Shown: piece by piece, positions 1-10,316 of the stretch | Numbering within the stretch: position 1 is the stretch's first letter | Layout: every line of letters starts with the position of its first letter | Assembly (NCBI GenBank): GCA_958510875.1 | Contig: OY294067.1 | Coordinates: forward strand, 261,641,736 to 261,705,735 | Length of the DNA: 64,000 nucleotides | Reading direction: 5' to 3' | Source of the DNA: Endomychus coccineus | Taxonomy: Eukaryota > Arthropoda > Insecta > Coleoptera > Endomychidae | Translations under genes and position numbers: made by a program | Notes under the pieces: generated by a model | Seen by the model: only the letters and a program-made list of their open reading frames with translations | Told to the model about the DNA's origin: nothing | The model's database searches: none

Positions 1-540
1 GTTTTTATTCTGTTTTTTAAGGAATTGAGATATTTTTAGTGAATGTTTACCTAAATATGTTAGACATGTGAAATTTGATTTTGTATTATTATTAATTTGC
101 GGATAAATTATGCTTAAGGCTTTTTTATTGAGTTTATTTTGGAGTATTTTATTAATTATCTTGACATTATAACCGTTATTTTTGGCAATATCTACGATTC
201 TGTTTAATTCTAAATGGAAATTATCTTTACTTAATGGGACATTAATTAATCTATGTATCATACAATTATATGCTGCTAGCTTATGTGATTGTGGATGTAA
301 AGAAGTGTTGTGTATTGTGGTATCTGTGTGGGTGGGCTTGTGATAAATAGCGAAAGAAAAGTAATTATGTGTGTGTGAAATTGTCAGATCTAAAAAGTTT
401 AAGGACTTGTTGTTTTCCATCTCTAATGTGAATTCTATATTTGGGTGTAAGTTGTTGATATAGGTGAGAAAAGAATTTATTTGACGGTTACTGCCTGTAT
501 AGCAAGTTAGTAAATAGTACTCGTATATAGCATTATTCAT
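1..540 (-). pseudogene. Penelope-like element RT, C-terminal part (runs off window)
   Basis: The minus strand is open for 180 codons from an ATG at 540 to the window edge. It reads like the region following the catalytic motif of PLE reverse transcriptases: a segment like NRQINSFLTYINNLHPNI, then LNFLDLTI, then YHKPTHTD, then a helical thumb-like region. The family copies RNA into DNA at broken or nicked ends. Where PLE RTs normally have YVDD, this copy reads YEYY (514-525), so both catalytic aspartates appear lost. An in-frame TAA lies just upstream of the ATG, so the N-terminal RT is absent here. A GIY-YIG domain would be expected beyond position 1 and cannot be seen. Family assignment is fairly sure; inactivity is inferred from the motif. 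Confidence 0.82.
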
Positions 541-905
541 GAATTAAATTAACTACGATTATAAGATTAAGACACGCTGCAATCAGTTTTAGATTCATAT
601 GAAGAGCTTACTTTTCCAAACTAGTGTCTTGTGAATTCGATAGTTTTCACACCAGGTTCAATCAAGTTGCTCTAAACCTTTAATCCAAGCTCTTAATTTA
701 CTCAAATCAAATCCTGAGTTAACTATTTTGAAAGCTGATAAAGGAAACTCCACTGTTGTCATGAATCGTTCAGATTATGATAACAAAATCCATCCTTCAA
801 CATCTCCAAATTAATTCCAAAAAATTCCTACCGAAAGATCCCACTACCTCTATAGAATGTTCAATTTCACAAATTATCCGTCATTCTTCCCTTCCTGATC
901 CAGAT

Positions 906-1350
906 AAGAAATTTCCTAGATGTATTAGTTAGTCGACAGACTAACGGTACTTTGGGACATTCTATGTATAGAAAACCCACTCACACAGATAGATACCTCA
1001 ATGGCCTTTCCTACCACCACCCTGCCCAAAAGCAATATGTCATAAACTCTTTGGTCCACGGAGCTGTCATCTTATCTCAACCTCACTCCTTAAAATCAGA
1101 ATTAAAATGTCTCCCATCTGTCTTATTACCAAATAATTTCTCCCATTATAACATTGAAAAAGCCATAAAGAAATACACTTTGCCTAAAAATTCAAACCAA
1201 CCTGAGCCACAAACCCCCCGTCTGCTTTATCCACTGCCTATCTTCCATATATTGAAAACAAAACAGATCGAATTTCCAAAATTCTTAGAAAACATAATAT
1301 TTTTACTCGGTTTTCCACACTTCCAAAATTATCTCAGTTTACAAACCTAA
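906..1350 (+). pseudogene. PLE RT post-catalytic region, remnant
   Basis: This open stretch encodes about 148 codons; an ATG at 952 begins the last 132. It starts with LDVLVSRQTNGTLG, passes YRKPTHTDRYLNGLSYHHPA, and continues into a charged region ending in the KFLENIIF area. That is the thumb-side part of a PLE reverse transcriptase. It ends at a TAA just before the GIY-YIG domain, which continues in another frame. The catalytic YVDD region is deleted. The copy at 28880-29220 shows the same order with more damage. Confidence 0.75.
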
Positions 1351-1381
1351 CAAAGATCGTCTTCTTCCACTTTTATTAGAA

Positions 1382-1660
1382 GGTGTTTATAGCATTCCCT
1401 GTTCTTGCGGTAAAGTCTACATTGGTGAAACAGGTAGTACAGTAGCTACTGGTGTGAAAGAACATAGCGCTGTACAAGGCTTCTTGATACCAGTAGATCT
1501 GCACTTGCGGAACACAAGTTTGACACTAATCATCAAATCCTTTTCGAAAATACTAAAATACTAGTCCGAGCCCCTAACCTCGTTTAGCGAAAAATCCTTG
1601 AAGCGATAGAAATACTAAAACATCAAAATAATCTAAACCGTGACTCACGATATTATCTTT
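1382..1660 (+). pseudogene. PLE GIY-YIG endonuclease domain, remnant
   Basis: Reading from 1382 gives GVYSIPCSCGKVYIGETGST, which contains the GIY-like (GVY) and YIG motifs of the nuclease that cuts target DNA for PLE insertion. After a frame change it continues with LAEHKFDTNHQILFENTKIL, the usual C-terminal helix of this domain in PLEs. The frameshift near 1480-1500 (around the VQGF region) breaks the domain. It sits directly after the RT remnant, as expected for a PLE. Confidence 0.78.
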
Positions 1661-1796
1661 GGAAACCCATCCTCAAAAATTCCAGAACGGAGGTAGCCAC
1701 CGGAATAAAGGCAGTGAACTGTGTAGCCTGAAGGATTTTTCCTACAATAAATACCGCTAGAGAAACCAGTAGAATCAGTTTCAGTTCAAGCGTGCC

Positions 1797-1831
1797 CTGA
1801 AAATGCCACCTGTATTGGTTGACGAAACGTC
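1797..1831 (+). ncRNA. Degenerate hammerhead-like core in PLE terminal repeat
   Basis: The order CTGA, a short stem-loop (GCCACC ... GGTTGAC), then GAAAC and GTC matches the layout of a hammerhead ribozyme, and such ribozymes are known from PLE terminal repeats. The usual CUGAUGA box is CTGAAAA here and stem II has a mismatch, so this copy is probably inactive. The same motif in better shape lies at 29674-29708 and, inverted, at about 6553-6587. Confidence 0.4.
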
Positions 1832-1861
1832 GTGCTATCGTGAGTCCATCCGGAAGCTAAG

Positions 1862-2437
1862 ACTTTTCTCAATGTGTGAAGATTCGATACCCAAAAAGAG
1901 CCACCCTACGGGAGCTAAAATCTCTGATTTCATTGTAGCACTGTAGCGGTTGAAAGATGTATTCCAGTCGCTGAGGTCTTTTAGTAACATGATCTGAACT
2001 GACAGGAAGTTTGAACCCCCTAAACTTGGAGAATACTGTCTCTAGAACACAGCTTTGTGTCCATATCACGGTGGTATACACAATTCTGGAAACTCTATTG
2101 TTTGACATGAGTCTCTTACAAGTCGCTAAACTCGTAGTCCCTCGCTCAGCCACCAGCTGGCGCATGGATCCCTCGACTCATGTTCCACCCGTGACGTCTT
2201 TTAGTACTAAGCGACAGTTGACGCTTAGCGGACTCACTTCTCACATAGGAAACAGCCTCGAGTTTCCAGATCTGTGTATACGACCGTGGTCCATATTCAT
2301 TCCTAGGACATTGAAGTACATAGAAAATTAATCTGTAAATCAGTCAATGAGCATTTATGCGAAAGTTATAGAAACTTTTTACAAACATTCAACAGCTTAA
2401 AATTTTACGCCATCAGGATTGTAGTTGGTTCTTATAC
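1862..2437. other. Unassigned region, moderately GC-rich
   Basis: It lies between the PLE and the MITE and is less AT-rich than its surroundings. Overlapping open frames exist on both strands (2011-2331 plus, 1869-2165 minus), but neither has a motif I recognise. It may be old transposon sequence. I see no RNA gene or splice-flanked exon. Confidence 0.3.
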
Positions 2438-2440
2438 TAA

Positions 2441-3190
2441 TAGTCTAGGAGCCAGAGCGATATTGATGGTCTGAACATTAACCCGATGGCACTATGGTTT
2501 ATCCTTATAGGACGGTTCAATGACTAATTCATCTCACAGACCGAATTTTCCCCGACTGCTAGATCTCGAGATACAGCATCCGCATTTTTTTTTGACTGTA
2601 GGTTAACTCTTTCCAAGTTGCGGTTACTTGAAAAGCATGCCATTCTTACACACTTCCTCCATGTGCCATAATTTTTTATCGTGTCCGTTTATCAGGCCAA
2701 CCAGTTAAAATTGACCCGAAAATGGACTGCAAGTTAACCCCCCAAACCTGATGGAAAATGTTCATTGGTGTTGGCAATTGTTAACATACCCTATGCCATC
2801 AAAAGCTATCGGTCCATTTCCGAGTCATTGGCCATTATTTGGACCAAAAATGTTTCTTTTTTTCATTTTGGGGATAAATTTTGCGGGTTACAAGGTAACA
2901 TGATGGCACCATGTTAAATAACTTTATTGGAGGTCAAATAAAGATATAAGATTATTGCCATCACTCCTTGCCTATTTCAACCCCCCGAAAACCCATTAAA
3001 CCACCCTGCGCAACTTGGAAAGGGTTAACCTCCGGTCAAAAAAAAATGCGGATGCTGTATCTCGAGATCTAGCTGCCGGGGAAAATTCGGTCTGTGATAT
3101 GAATTGATCATTGAACCGTTCTCTAACGATTAACCATAGTGCCATCGGGTTAATGTTCAGACCATCAATATCGCTCTGGCTCCTAGACTA
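2441..3190. mobile_element. Palindromic MITE, copy 1 (TAA duplication, Harbinger-like)
   Basis: Inverted ends start TAGTCTAGGAGCCAGA and close with the reverse complement. They are flanked by TAA at 2438-2440 and 3191-3193. The arms pair over about 170 bp, including a CTCGAGATCTAG-type segment. A 3-bp TAA duplication fits the PIF/Harbinger superfamily (known TWA preference). No transposase is present. The second copy (21491-22702) is 1212 bp and nearly fully palindromic; this one is 750 bp because most of its right arm is deleted. Class is inferred from the duplication only. Confidence 0.8.
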
Positions 3191-3193
3191 TAA

Positions 3194-3719
3194 GCGAAGT
3201 TCTAACAGTAGCAGAGAGATTTTCAAAATTTTTGGAAATAAATACAAAATGAATCGAATTATTGTGTGGAGCGGAGGCGTGAAACTATTTGAATCAATAA
3301 TCATGTAATCTGGATTATTAATGTTCTCCTTCCTATAATAATTGATAAAATGCCAACAACAACTGATTGATGATTAGTGGTGAACCATTATATTCATGGA
3401 TATGACGGTATAGTTATTATTAAGGACACATTATTATTATTATGTTACATTAGTTCGACAACACATCACAGATCACGTTTTCGTTTATTATAGCTATATA
3501 GTTTGGGGAGTTAACGATCTGAGAGATGATATTAGAAGCGATAAGGATAAAAATTCAGACGCAACAGCTAAGCAAGACGACTTGGCCGATCCTCAATGTC
3601 AACACATATTTATTAGTCTAGCCAGCTTATAGACACTACAAATTTGCCAAGTGACTGTATGAACACGTTAACGAACATCCATGCTATGTGAAAACTTTAA
3701 ACGACTTTATTTAGCATGA
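3194..3719. other. Non-coding stretch, no gene seen
   Basis: AT-rich sequence with a short ATT microsatellite near 3431-3444. A pyrimidine-rich run ending TTTATTTAG (AG at 3713-3714) precedes the reading frame at 3720 and could act as a splice acceptor. Nothing else is recognisable. Confidence 0.4.
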
Positions 3720-3944
3720 CAATACGATATAAAGGACGACGTTTTAATTCACTTTCGTGCTCGAGGAGATTTCGCAAATTTTGGAAAATCATTCCCGTCC
3801 GACGTTATCGCACACACCGAAATGGCGGAACACGCATCGGTCGGATCTTTTGGGGACATGTTGGACATTGGAATGAACGTGATGCCATTGAACTCTCGGC
3901 GGCGCCCGTACATTTATGAATTTGAAAATGAGGAAATCGCATGA
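3720..3944 (+). CDS. Unidentified 74-codon protein-like reading frame
   Basis: This frame opens after an in-frame TGA and runs 74 codons to TGA at 3942. An internal ATG at 3822 has a reasonable context (GAAATGG) and would give 40 residues beginning MAEHASVGSFGDM. The composition looks like soluble protein: balanced acidic and basic residues, an RRRPYIYEFENEE tail, and higher GC than its flanks. No family is recognised. A possible acceptor (TTTATTTAG) ends at 3714, but splicing there would put an in-frame stop right after the junction, so an acceptor further in (for example AG at 3764-3765) would be needed. It could be a last exon, a small gene or a pseudogene piece. An alternative frame over the same DNA (from 3716) is basic and less convincing. 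Confidence 0.33.
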   Translation, partial: QYDIKDDVLIHFRARGDFANFGKSFPSDVIAHTEMAEHASVGSFGDMLDIGMNVMPLNSRRRPYIYEFENEEIA

Positions 3945-4288
3945 CGTTTTACGGTTTACTTGAAATGACTTTATTTGTGCGAGCGATCGACAATAGTGGC
4001 ACGAACACATCATCAACTAAAATAGTAAATAGTTTGCTTTACGAGCACGATAGACGTGTAATATTTGTCGTTTCCATCGTTCACATTCTATTAGAAATTG
4101 ATCTAAACATATAATTTTGTATCACGACATATCAGTGTTTTTTATTGCAATGAGTAATTACCTGAGCGAGGAATTTTCTTGCTTTCATGAATAAACACTA
4201 TAAGAAGAAACAATTGCACTCAACATTAATTTCAGTGGTTGTTTCTTTCTATAGTGTTATAGTGAATCCACAATGTGAACTCTTTTAT
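3945..4288. other. Non-coding stretch, no gene seen
   Basis: AT-rich spacer between the unidentified frame and the reverse-transcriptase relic. No repeat, RNA gene or splice-like signal stands out. Confidence 0.35.
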
Positions 4289-4552
4289 AGTTTATTCATG
4301 AATAAACTTCTGCTTGGTCTCAATACTAAAAAGGTTATGGGGGCAGACGGAATTCTGCATGTTGCTCTCAAGGAAAGTTTCCCAGAATGAACACCAGTGT
4401 TTGGCAAGTTGTTTATCCTTTAGTACAAACGTGGTGTATTCCTTCCATCTGGAAGACATGTAGAGTACAACTAATTAAGAAAAAAAGAAGGAAATAAGAC
4501 CCTCCCTAATAATTATAGACTCTCTAAAGTAATAAACATAGTTGTAACGTGT
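4289..4552 (+). pseudogene. Non-LTR retrotransposon RT, N-terminal remnant
   Basis: Translation gives LNTKKVMGADGILHVALKES, then after a stop FPSIWKTCRVQLIKKK, then NNYRLSKVIN. These match the opening blocks of APE-type non-LTR reverse transcriptases (jockey/I/CR1-like): the KAxGxDGI block, the P..WK block and the NYRPIS block. Stops and frame changes occur between blocks and the catalytic FADD part is absent. It is a short dead fragment. The clade cannot be assigned from this much sequence. Confidence 0.7.
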
Positions 4553-5397
4553 ACATTTCACTTAACGGCTTAGAAATGGCCGCTGTACTACAATCGGTTA
4601 ACTCCTGTGACGTCAGCTATGCTAGACCGTATATTCTCCGAGTCATGGATATTCAGTGTCAAACTCTGTAGTTACCGCTTCTATTTCGAGGTCGTTCTGT
4701 GAGACATCGAAACACCGGAAAAGGCCGAGAAAATGGCGTACTTTTTGTCAAATCGTCCAAGTGGAAGGTCGTGTTTCTAAGTTATTTCAACAGGGAGGTG
4801 ATACCAAACTTATGTCTGGAACCAAATTCTGGGAATATTCTTCCGTTGAAAGCAAAGGCATCAATTACCAATTTGGAGTGGAATAATTGGAAAGATCTGT
4901 GTAATAGATGCACCTTAGGGGATTAAAACTTAGTTTCAACGTGACTGGCTTTGGACAGAAGCAAAATTGTTTCATTGAAAGGGAACAAAAAAAACCCTAT
5001 CATGATAGAGGTAAATATCTTTGTATTTCCGTTTGATTTATTCACTAACTTCAAGAATTAATTTGCCTTCCCAGGTGATATCTGACAGGACATAAGTTAG
5101 TTCTAATTTTGTTCAACAATCGTTATGTATTCTGTTCATGTCTGTCTTCTGAGGACAATAGAGCAATAGAGGTTTGTGAAAAATTCAACAAAGGTTCGAA
5201 GTTCTGAGGTTGGCTTGAATCTGTTGTGGAAAATCTGATTCAGAAGTTGCTAATTGACTTGTAATGTACAATCGTGGAAACTGTATTAGAATTGTAGCAG
5301 GAATCCATACATCAATTAGGAAGTACCAATCCATAATCGAGCAGGTATAACATCTTACCGAGCAGTTACCAGGTCAGGCTACCCAACTTTTGGTTAT
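4553..5397. other. Unassigned region with one 86-codon open frame
   Basis: A plus-strand frame is open from 4626, after a TAG, to TAA at 4884-4886. It encodes 86 residues including KHRKRPRKWRTFCQIVQVE. It has no ATG near its start and no family I recognise. An overlapping frame from 4699 is equally long, so chance or old transposon sequence is likely. The rest is AT-rich and featureless. Confidence 0.25.
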
Positions 5398-5563
5398 GTA
5401 ACGTTCGAAACAATCATTTGAGTATTTATATATATGTAAATTTAACTGTTGTTCACTGTGATTTAAGAAATTTAACTTTTAGGTAACGTTTGAAGTAATC
5501 ATTTGAGTATTTATATATATGTAAATTTAACTGTTGTTCACTGTGATTTAAGAGATTTAACTT
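5398..5563. repeat. Two-copy tandem duplication (~85 bp)
   Basis: The segment beginning GTAACGTTCGAAACAATC at 5398 recurs at 5483 as GTAACGTTTGAAGTAATC. The following ~75 bases are almost identical, including a TATATATATGTAAATTT run. Two copies only, with a few differences. Confidence 0.9.
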
Positions 5564-6255
5564 CATTCATACTTCAATTCATGCACTTCATAACTCATTA
5601 ATATTAAGTTCTGTTATAAATTGTAACAACAATATTATTTCAATTACCAGTAAATTTCAATCATTCTGGGTACAGGTCTTTTATTTTTTTGTATACTTTC
5701 AGGGTAATTTAACCTGGGGAATTTTGAGTGTTTGAATCCCCTAGTTCAGTAACATAATTTATTGGTTGGTTAAATTACTCTGGTATCCAAATTTTAACAT
5801 CTAAAATATAACTCACGACCATCTTCACTGTAGCTATCGGCAACCAATCGATAAAATAGAACTTATAGTTTATCCACAAGTAAGAGTAATTTGTACCTTT
5901 ACAAACTATTTCTATGAAGTTGTCCATATCCATGCTCGATATCACCACCAACAGTACTCTCTCATGGAACGATGTGAGGTCCATTACGAAAAACGCTTCA
6001 GAAAAACTTGGTTTCCTATTCCGTGCCAAAAGCTTAATTCACATCCCAGCACTTCTAGATGTTGAGCATACAAATCATCTTTATCAGCGATTTTCGCAAA
6101 TTGGAAGATGTATTGTGTCGTTTTGTGAGTAAATTTCTATTGCATATATGAAAAATCGACGAGTGCATGGAACTCCAAATGGACCTTGGTTTCTTCAATT
6201 TTTCGATTTTTCCAGACTTTACATTTCATCGATAACTCTTGAATGATTTTAACTA
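5564..6255. other. Non-coding stretch, no gene seen
   Basis: Overlapping short frames on both strands at 5775-6132 are uninformative. No repeat or RNA gene is recognised before the transposon end at 6258. Confidence 0.35.
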
Positions 6256-6257
6256 TA

Positions 6258-6997
6258 CAGGGTGTCCCACGACGTTTTGACAGTCCAATTTATCGGGAAC
6301 TGTTGATATGACATGTATGAAATTTGGCAGATGTAAACAGTCGAAACTGATGCTTATATTTATTATAAAAAGACTTCCGTTTTTCCTGTCATTTCGAGTC
6401 ACGTGACCCCAACATAATTTTTTTAAATGGGACAACCGGTATAATATTACAATTTTGAATATGTCATTCAAAAACAAATTCAACGATACCACACTTGTCT
6501 TGAAAAATCTTGGCTTCCGGATGGATTCCGCGTCACAATAGCTCGATTTGATGCCGACGTTTCGCCAACCATAACAGGTGGCATCTTCAGGGCAGGCTTG
6601 AGACTTGAACTCAAGTCTAGCTATTGTGACGCGGAATCCATGCGGAAGCCAAGATTTTTCAAGATTAGCTATCCGCGGAAGTCTACTATCCAAGACCACA
6701 CTTGTTATCATTGTATTGTGCAGTAATGATAATAAGGGCTACTTATTTATTTTTACTAAATTTACTAAAGCCATATTTTGCACTCACAAATTTAGGTGGC
6801 TATGAAACAAATAACTATTGTAGCAACAACATAGGTTGTCATTCAGTATTGTCAGGTAAAGTTTATTCAAGAACTGTCATTAATTATTAGTCATAATCTT
6901 GTGAAGACACTGTAATAATAAGTAAATAATGCCTTCAATTTTTACTTACGATGAATATGTTGACATGCTACTTATTTATGGAGAATGGGACATCCTG
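6258..6997. mobile_element. Internally deleted mariner-like element carrying a PLE insertion
   Basis: The left end CAGGGTGTCCCACGACG and the right end GGACATCCTG are flanked by TA (6256-6257, 6998-6999). The sequence follows the full-length relative at 42704-44610 from its transposase-start end up to the first codons of the transposase (ATGCCTTCAATTTTTACT ... ending at GGAGAATG). It then jumps straight to the last bases of the other end, so almost the whole gene is deleted. The ATG, which has become ACG in the 42.7-kb copy, is intact here. A 196-bp PLE end is inserted at 6499-6694. It would depend on transposase supplied elsewhere. Confidence 0.82.
6499..6694. mobile_element. Fold-back PLE end inserted in a mariner-like element
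   Basis: The insert is bordered by the 11-bp direct repeat ACCACACTTGT at 6488-6498 and 6695-6705. The relative at 42.7 kb has an equivalent of this site only once, so the repeat is a target-site duplication. Its two arms (about 6499-6545 and 6609-6654) are inverted copies containing CTTCCGGATGGATTCCGCG, the tail seen at 1850 and 29735. Between them lies an antisense hammerhead-like core (TTTCGCCAACC ... GGTGGCATCTTCAG). Variable duplications of this size are known for PLEs. Confidence 0.78.
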
Positions 6998-6999
6998 TA

Positions 7000-8546
7000 C
7001 AATATAACAAGTCCAGTCCAACCAATTGTTGAGTATGTTCACACTACCAAGTTAAGCGATGCAAATAAATTCTAAATTCACTACATTATCGTTGTTCACA
7101 GTTATCGAGATATATGAAGCAAATTGATAATAAATTTACTCCAATATGGACGTTCCAACAAGTTATACAATGCAAATTCAAGAGATATGCTGTTAATCCC
7201 GTTGAAACCGATGCTATTTTGTCATTGCGTGACGACCATACAAAGGCGCTTGTTGAAGAAGAGCTTTTCTGCGCTCATATCTCCACGAATACATACGTGA
7301 ACCGGTGACCGTATCAGAGTCATACATAATTAATTATCCTAGTAATACATCAGAATGGGCTATGACTGATAACAGAGAGAGGTTCGGTAAGCGTGACGTG
7401 ATCCGTCTGCGTAAGTTTTTATGCGTTGTGAAAATAGCGAAAAAATTATATTGTTGCATAAATTAGGAATTAACCGTTACAACGTGCACTTTTCTTTTCT
7501 ATCTTGTTATTAGCGACAATCAAACTTGCAGTCTAGGAGAGGAGAAGTAGAAAGTTTATTCATTCTTGCCATACAAAATTTCCACACATACGTGAAGAAC
7601 ACATCAAGTTAATGATTAAACAGTTAATTAATATTAAATTTTAAGAACATGGCACAATGATTTTTAGAGCTTTAAAGGGTAAAAGATTCAAATGATAATT
7701 CAAAAAGTTCCAATGAGAATGTATTTAAAATTAAAACGAAAACTGTAAATTTCGTTTTCACGCCATATTTCCGGACGTACCGAAGACAACTTCAATTCTT
7801 AAACAGAATCTGATCGGGCTCACCGACACGCAACTTTGCCCCAATTTAACCTTCGTACCTCTTATACTTTCCGATAGATCTCAATGATGAGAGTAGAATT
7901 TGGAACACCCGGTATATAGATCGAGTCAGATCGACCGGGGATTTCCAGTTAATAAGTGCGATAAAGAATGGACGCAGATGAGAATAGCATGTATCCCCAA
8001 CCTGAAACAAAATGGGATGGATTTATAAGGAGCATGTCCGTACCCCTTAACTTACGACACAGACCAGTATTTTTACTAGAGGTGGGCAAAACTGTTGTTT
8101 CTAAATAGAAATACCATAATCATAATACCAAGTGCTATATTACTGCTATTTCTGTATCAAATCTCAAAATAACTATTTCAAATAAGAGGTACAAAATAAC
8201 AGTTGCTATGTAATATTAGACAAAATATGCTAGAGTCACGGAGTTGATTTTATGAAACAACAGTTGGTACATAACAACAGATCTTTAATTCTTACTAACT
8301 AACAATTCGACCAGTGCAATGCTCGCTCACCTTTCCCTATAGAACAACACAAGTTATTCTTCTATTTACCTTATTAACAATTCGATGACTACTGTCTCAT
8401 GCTCTCACATTAATCCTATATAACGCCCGATCTGACTCATGCATACAGCGCATACATGTTAAGTATTTTGTAATTAATGAAATAACGTTTCTCTTATCAC
8501 GCTTTTAGAAACTATCTATTCTATGATTATGAATTAGATTGTAACG
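7000..8546. other. Non-coding stretch, no gene seen
   Basis: Contains a 64-codon open frame (7114-7308) with no motif, and a GGAACACCCGGTATA near 7900 that resembles a decayed TA-transposon end. AGAGGTGGGCAAAACTG at about 8076 resembles a hAT end, but no partner end is found. Confidence 0.35.
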
Positions 8547-8548
8547 TA

Positions 8549-9148
8549 CAGGGTGTCCTCGAACTGCGTGGCCAAAATAAAACCGAAGATTCTTTGATTC
8601 GAAAAAAATTTGATGAGCCTTTTTACTTTTGCCTCAAGTGTCTTGTTTAGCCGGTAGAGGGCTTCAAAGTTGCAAAAATAATTTTGTTTTTTCGGTATAA
8701 CTTGAGAACGTGATGAAGGACTTTTACAATATTTGGCAGGTGAGTTACTGTTAATAATAACCGTTTTTGACAGTGGAGCACAGAGCCTTAGAGACCATAG
8801 AAATGGCTCAAACTTGAGGATGTAACGGGAAAAGTGTCCAGAACTTTTTTGTGGTCAATGTGATTCACTCTATATTTTTTACGTATATAGCTTATTTTGT
8901 TTGAAAACTTTTTTTACTCCTAGAAAATTTTGATAAAATCAACGGATTAGCTTGAAAAAATTAATTTTTGAGTCTCTGCAATTTTGGCTTACTAATTTTA
9001 CTTGATTAAAATACCTTAGTTGCCTTTGCTTTTCTAGTGTCATTTTGGCATTTGGAGAATTTATTCTCAAAACTGTCAGTTTTTACTTTGCTTTCCATAA
9101 AAATTTTATAAAATTATGGCTCAAAATTTCACTAACACTGAAATGGTT
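8549..9148. repeat. Left 600-bp inverted end of copy 1
   Basis: This arm pairs with 10317-10994 on the opposite strand. Its inner limit is the base after the eleventh codon of the transposase (…GAAATGGTT), so the arm contains the presumed promoter, leader and start codon. Confidence 0.88.
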
Positions 9149-10203
9149 GATATGTTATTGATTTATGGACTTTGTCGTTGCAATGGCCGGAGAAGTGTAC
9201 AAGTTCATGGGGAAAGATATCAGCACCGCAGAATTCCAAATCAGCAAACCTTTGCTAATATCGAGAGGCGACTTCGCGAAACTGGCAGATTTGAAGCAAA
9301 TCGCAGAGAAACTGAACGCAGACGGACAAGAAGGACGTTAGAGCTCGAAGAAGAGATACTGGAAGCGGTTGAAACTGAACCTAGGATAAGCACACGTCGT
9401 TTGGGACTTCGTATTGGAGCCTCAACATCATTAGTTCATAATGTACTGAAAGAAGAACTGTTGTATCCCTATCATATTAAAACAGTTCAAGACTTATTGC
9501 CCATGGATCCAGGTCATCAGCTAGATTTCTGTCGGTTTATTGTCCAAAGACAAAACGCAAACCCCAATTTTTGTAAAAGAATTCTGTTCACGGACGAAGC
9601 TACTTTCACGAGATGTGGTCTTTTTAACCTCCATAATGAACATTTCTATGCTGATGAAAATCCTCATGAAACGGAAGTTACACATTTTCAGAATCAAACT
9701 AAAATCAATGTTTGGGTTGGAATTGTGGATAACTTTATTATTGGTCCTACCGTTATACCCGATCGATTGAACGGGGAGAGCTACTTGAACTTTTTGGAAC
9801 AAAGGCTACCTGAACTGTTGAAGACTTGCCCTTACACATTCCTCGTGACCTTTGGTTTATGCATGATGGTGCACCTCCTCAATTCACATTAGCTGTGAGG
9901 CGACATTTGAATGCGGAATATCCAGATCGCTGGATAGGTAGAGGACACGATGCACCAGTGAACTGGCCGGCCCGCTCCCCTGATTTGACGCCCTGCGACT
10001 TCTTTCTATGGGGCGCTTTGAAGTCGAAAGTTTATGCAGCTCCAGTAAACACACGGGAGAAATTGTTGCAACGAATTAATCATGAAACGGATTTATTGAA
10101 GAATGATCTTGAAGTACTAGCCAGAGTTCAATTCAATTTCTTGAAACGAATTAATTTGTGTATTCAGGAAAATGGGCAACATTTCGAACAATTGATGCCT
10201 TAG
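9116..10203 (+). pseudogene. DDE transposase of the long-TIR element, frameshifted (copy 1)
   Basis: The ATG at 9116 opens a frame of 258 codons, then a one-base loss near 9820 shifts the reading; the remaining 125-codon part runs 9826-10203. The N-terminus (MVDMLLIYGLCRCNGRR ...) is the helix-turn-helix domain I associate with DUF4817-type insect transposases. The catalytic core shows LFTDEATF (first Asp), FMHDGAPP (second Asp) and SPDLTPCDFFLWG (third). I count 43 residues between the last two catalytic Asp, longer than the 34 of classical mariner. Apart from the frameshift the catalytic residues are intact. Copy 2 has an extra A where the frame breaks here (GTTGAAAGAC versus GTTGAAGAC). 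It would act in the nucleus on its own ends. Confidence 0.88.
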
Positions 10204-10316
10204 CGATTTCACAAAAAGTTTTGTTGTTTCTTTTAATTTAGCATTTGTTTTTCCTAAATAATCACATCGTTTCCCCATTTCTATTGTTTTTGTTATTCGT
10301 GTTTTACCGAGATATT

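Larger units (their letters stand above)
680..1860 (+). mobile_element. Degenerate, internally deleted Penelope-like element
   Basis: Three PLE landmarks lie in order on the plus strand. Around 725-790 is ILKADKGNSTVVMN, a conserved N-terminal PLE motif. From about 910 comes FLDVLVSRQTNGTLG followed by YRKPTHTD, the region just after the catalytic motif. A GIY-YIG-like domain starts at 1382. The catalytic core between the first two landmarks is missing, and stops and frame changes interrupt the rest. The 3' part (about 1680-1860) closely resembles the end of the PLE at 28865-29790, including a hammerhead-like core. It is head-to-head with the separate PLE at 1-540. It is a dead copy. Confidence 0.8.

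Noticed and set aside
1862..2331. Moderately GC-rich segment considered as an rRNA or snRNA gene
   Set aside because: No conserved rRNA or U-snRNA sequence motif recognised; long frames on both strands are uninformative.
8070..8110. AGAGGTGGGCAAAACTG resembling a hAT transposon end
   Set aside because: No matching inverted end or 8-bp duplication found within several kb.
9521..9802. Open frame of 93 codons antisense to the transposase (and its mirror at 49996-50277)
   Set aside because: Both are shadows of the same DDE transposase in another frame, and codon constraint follows the transposase strand.
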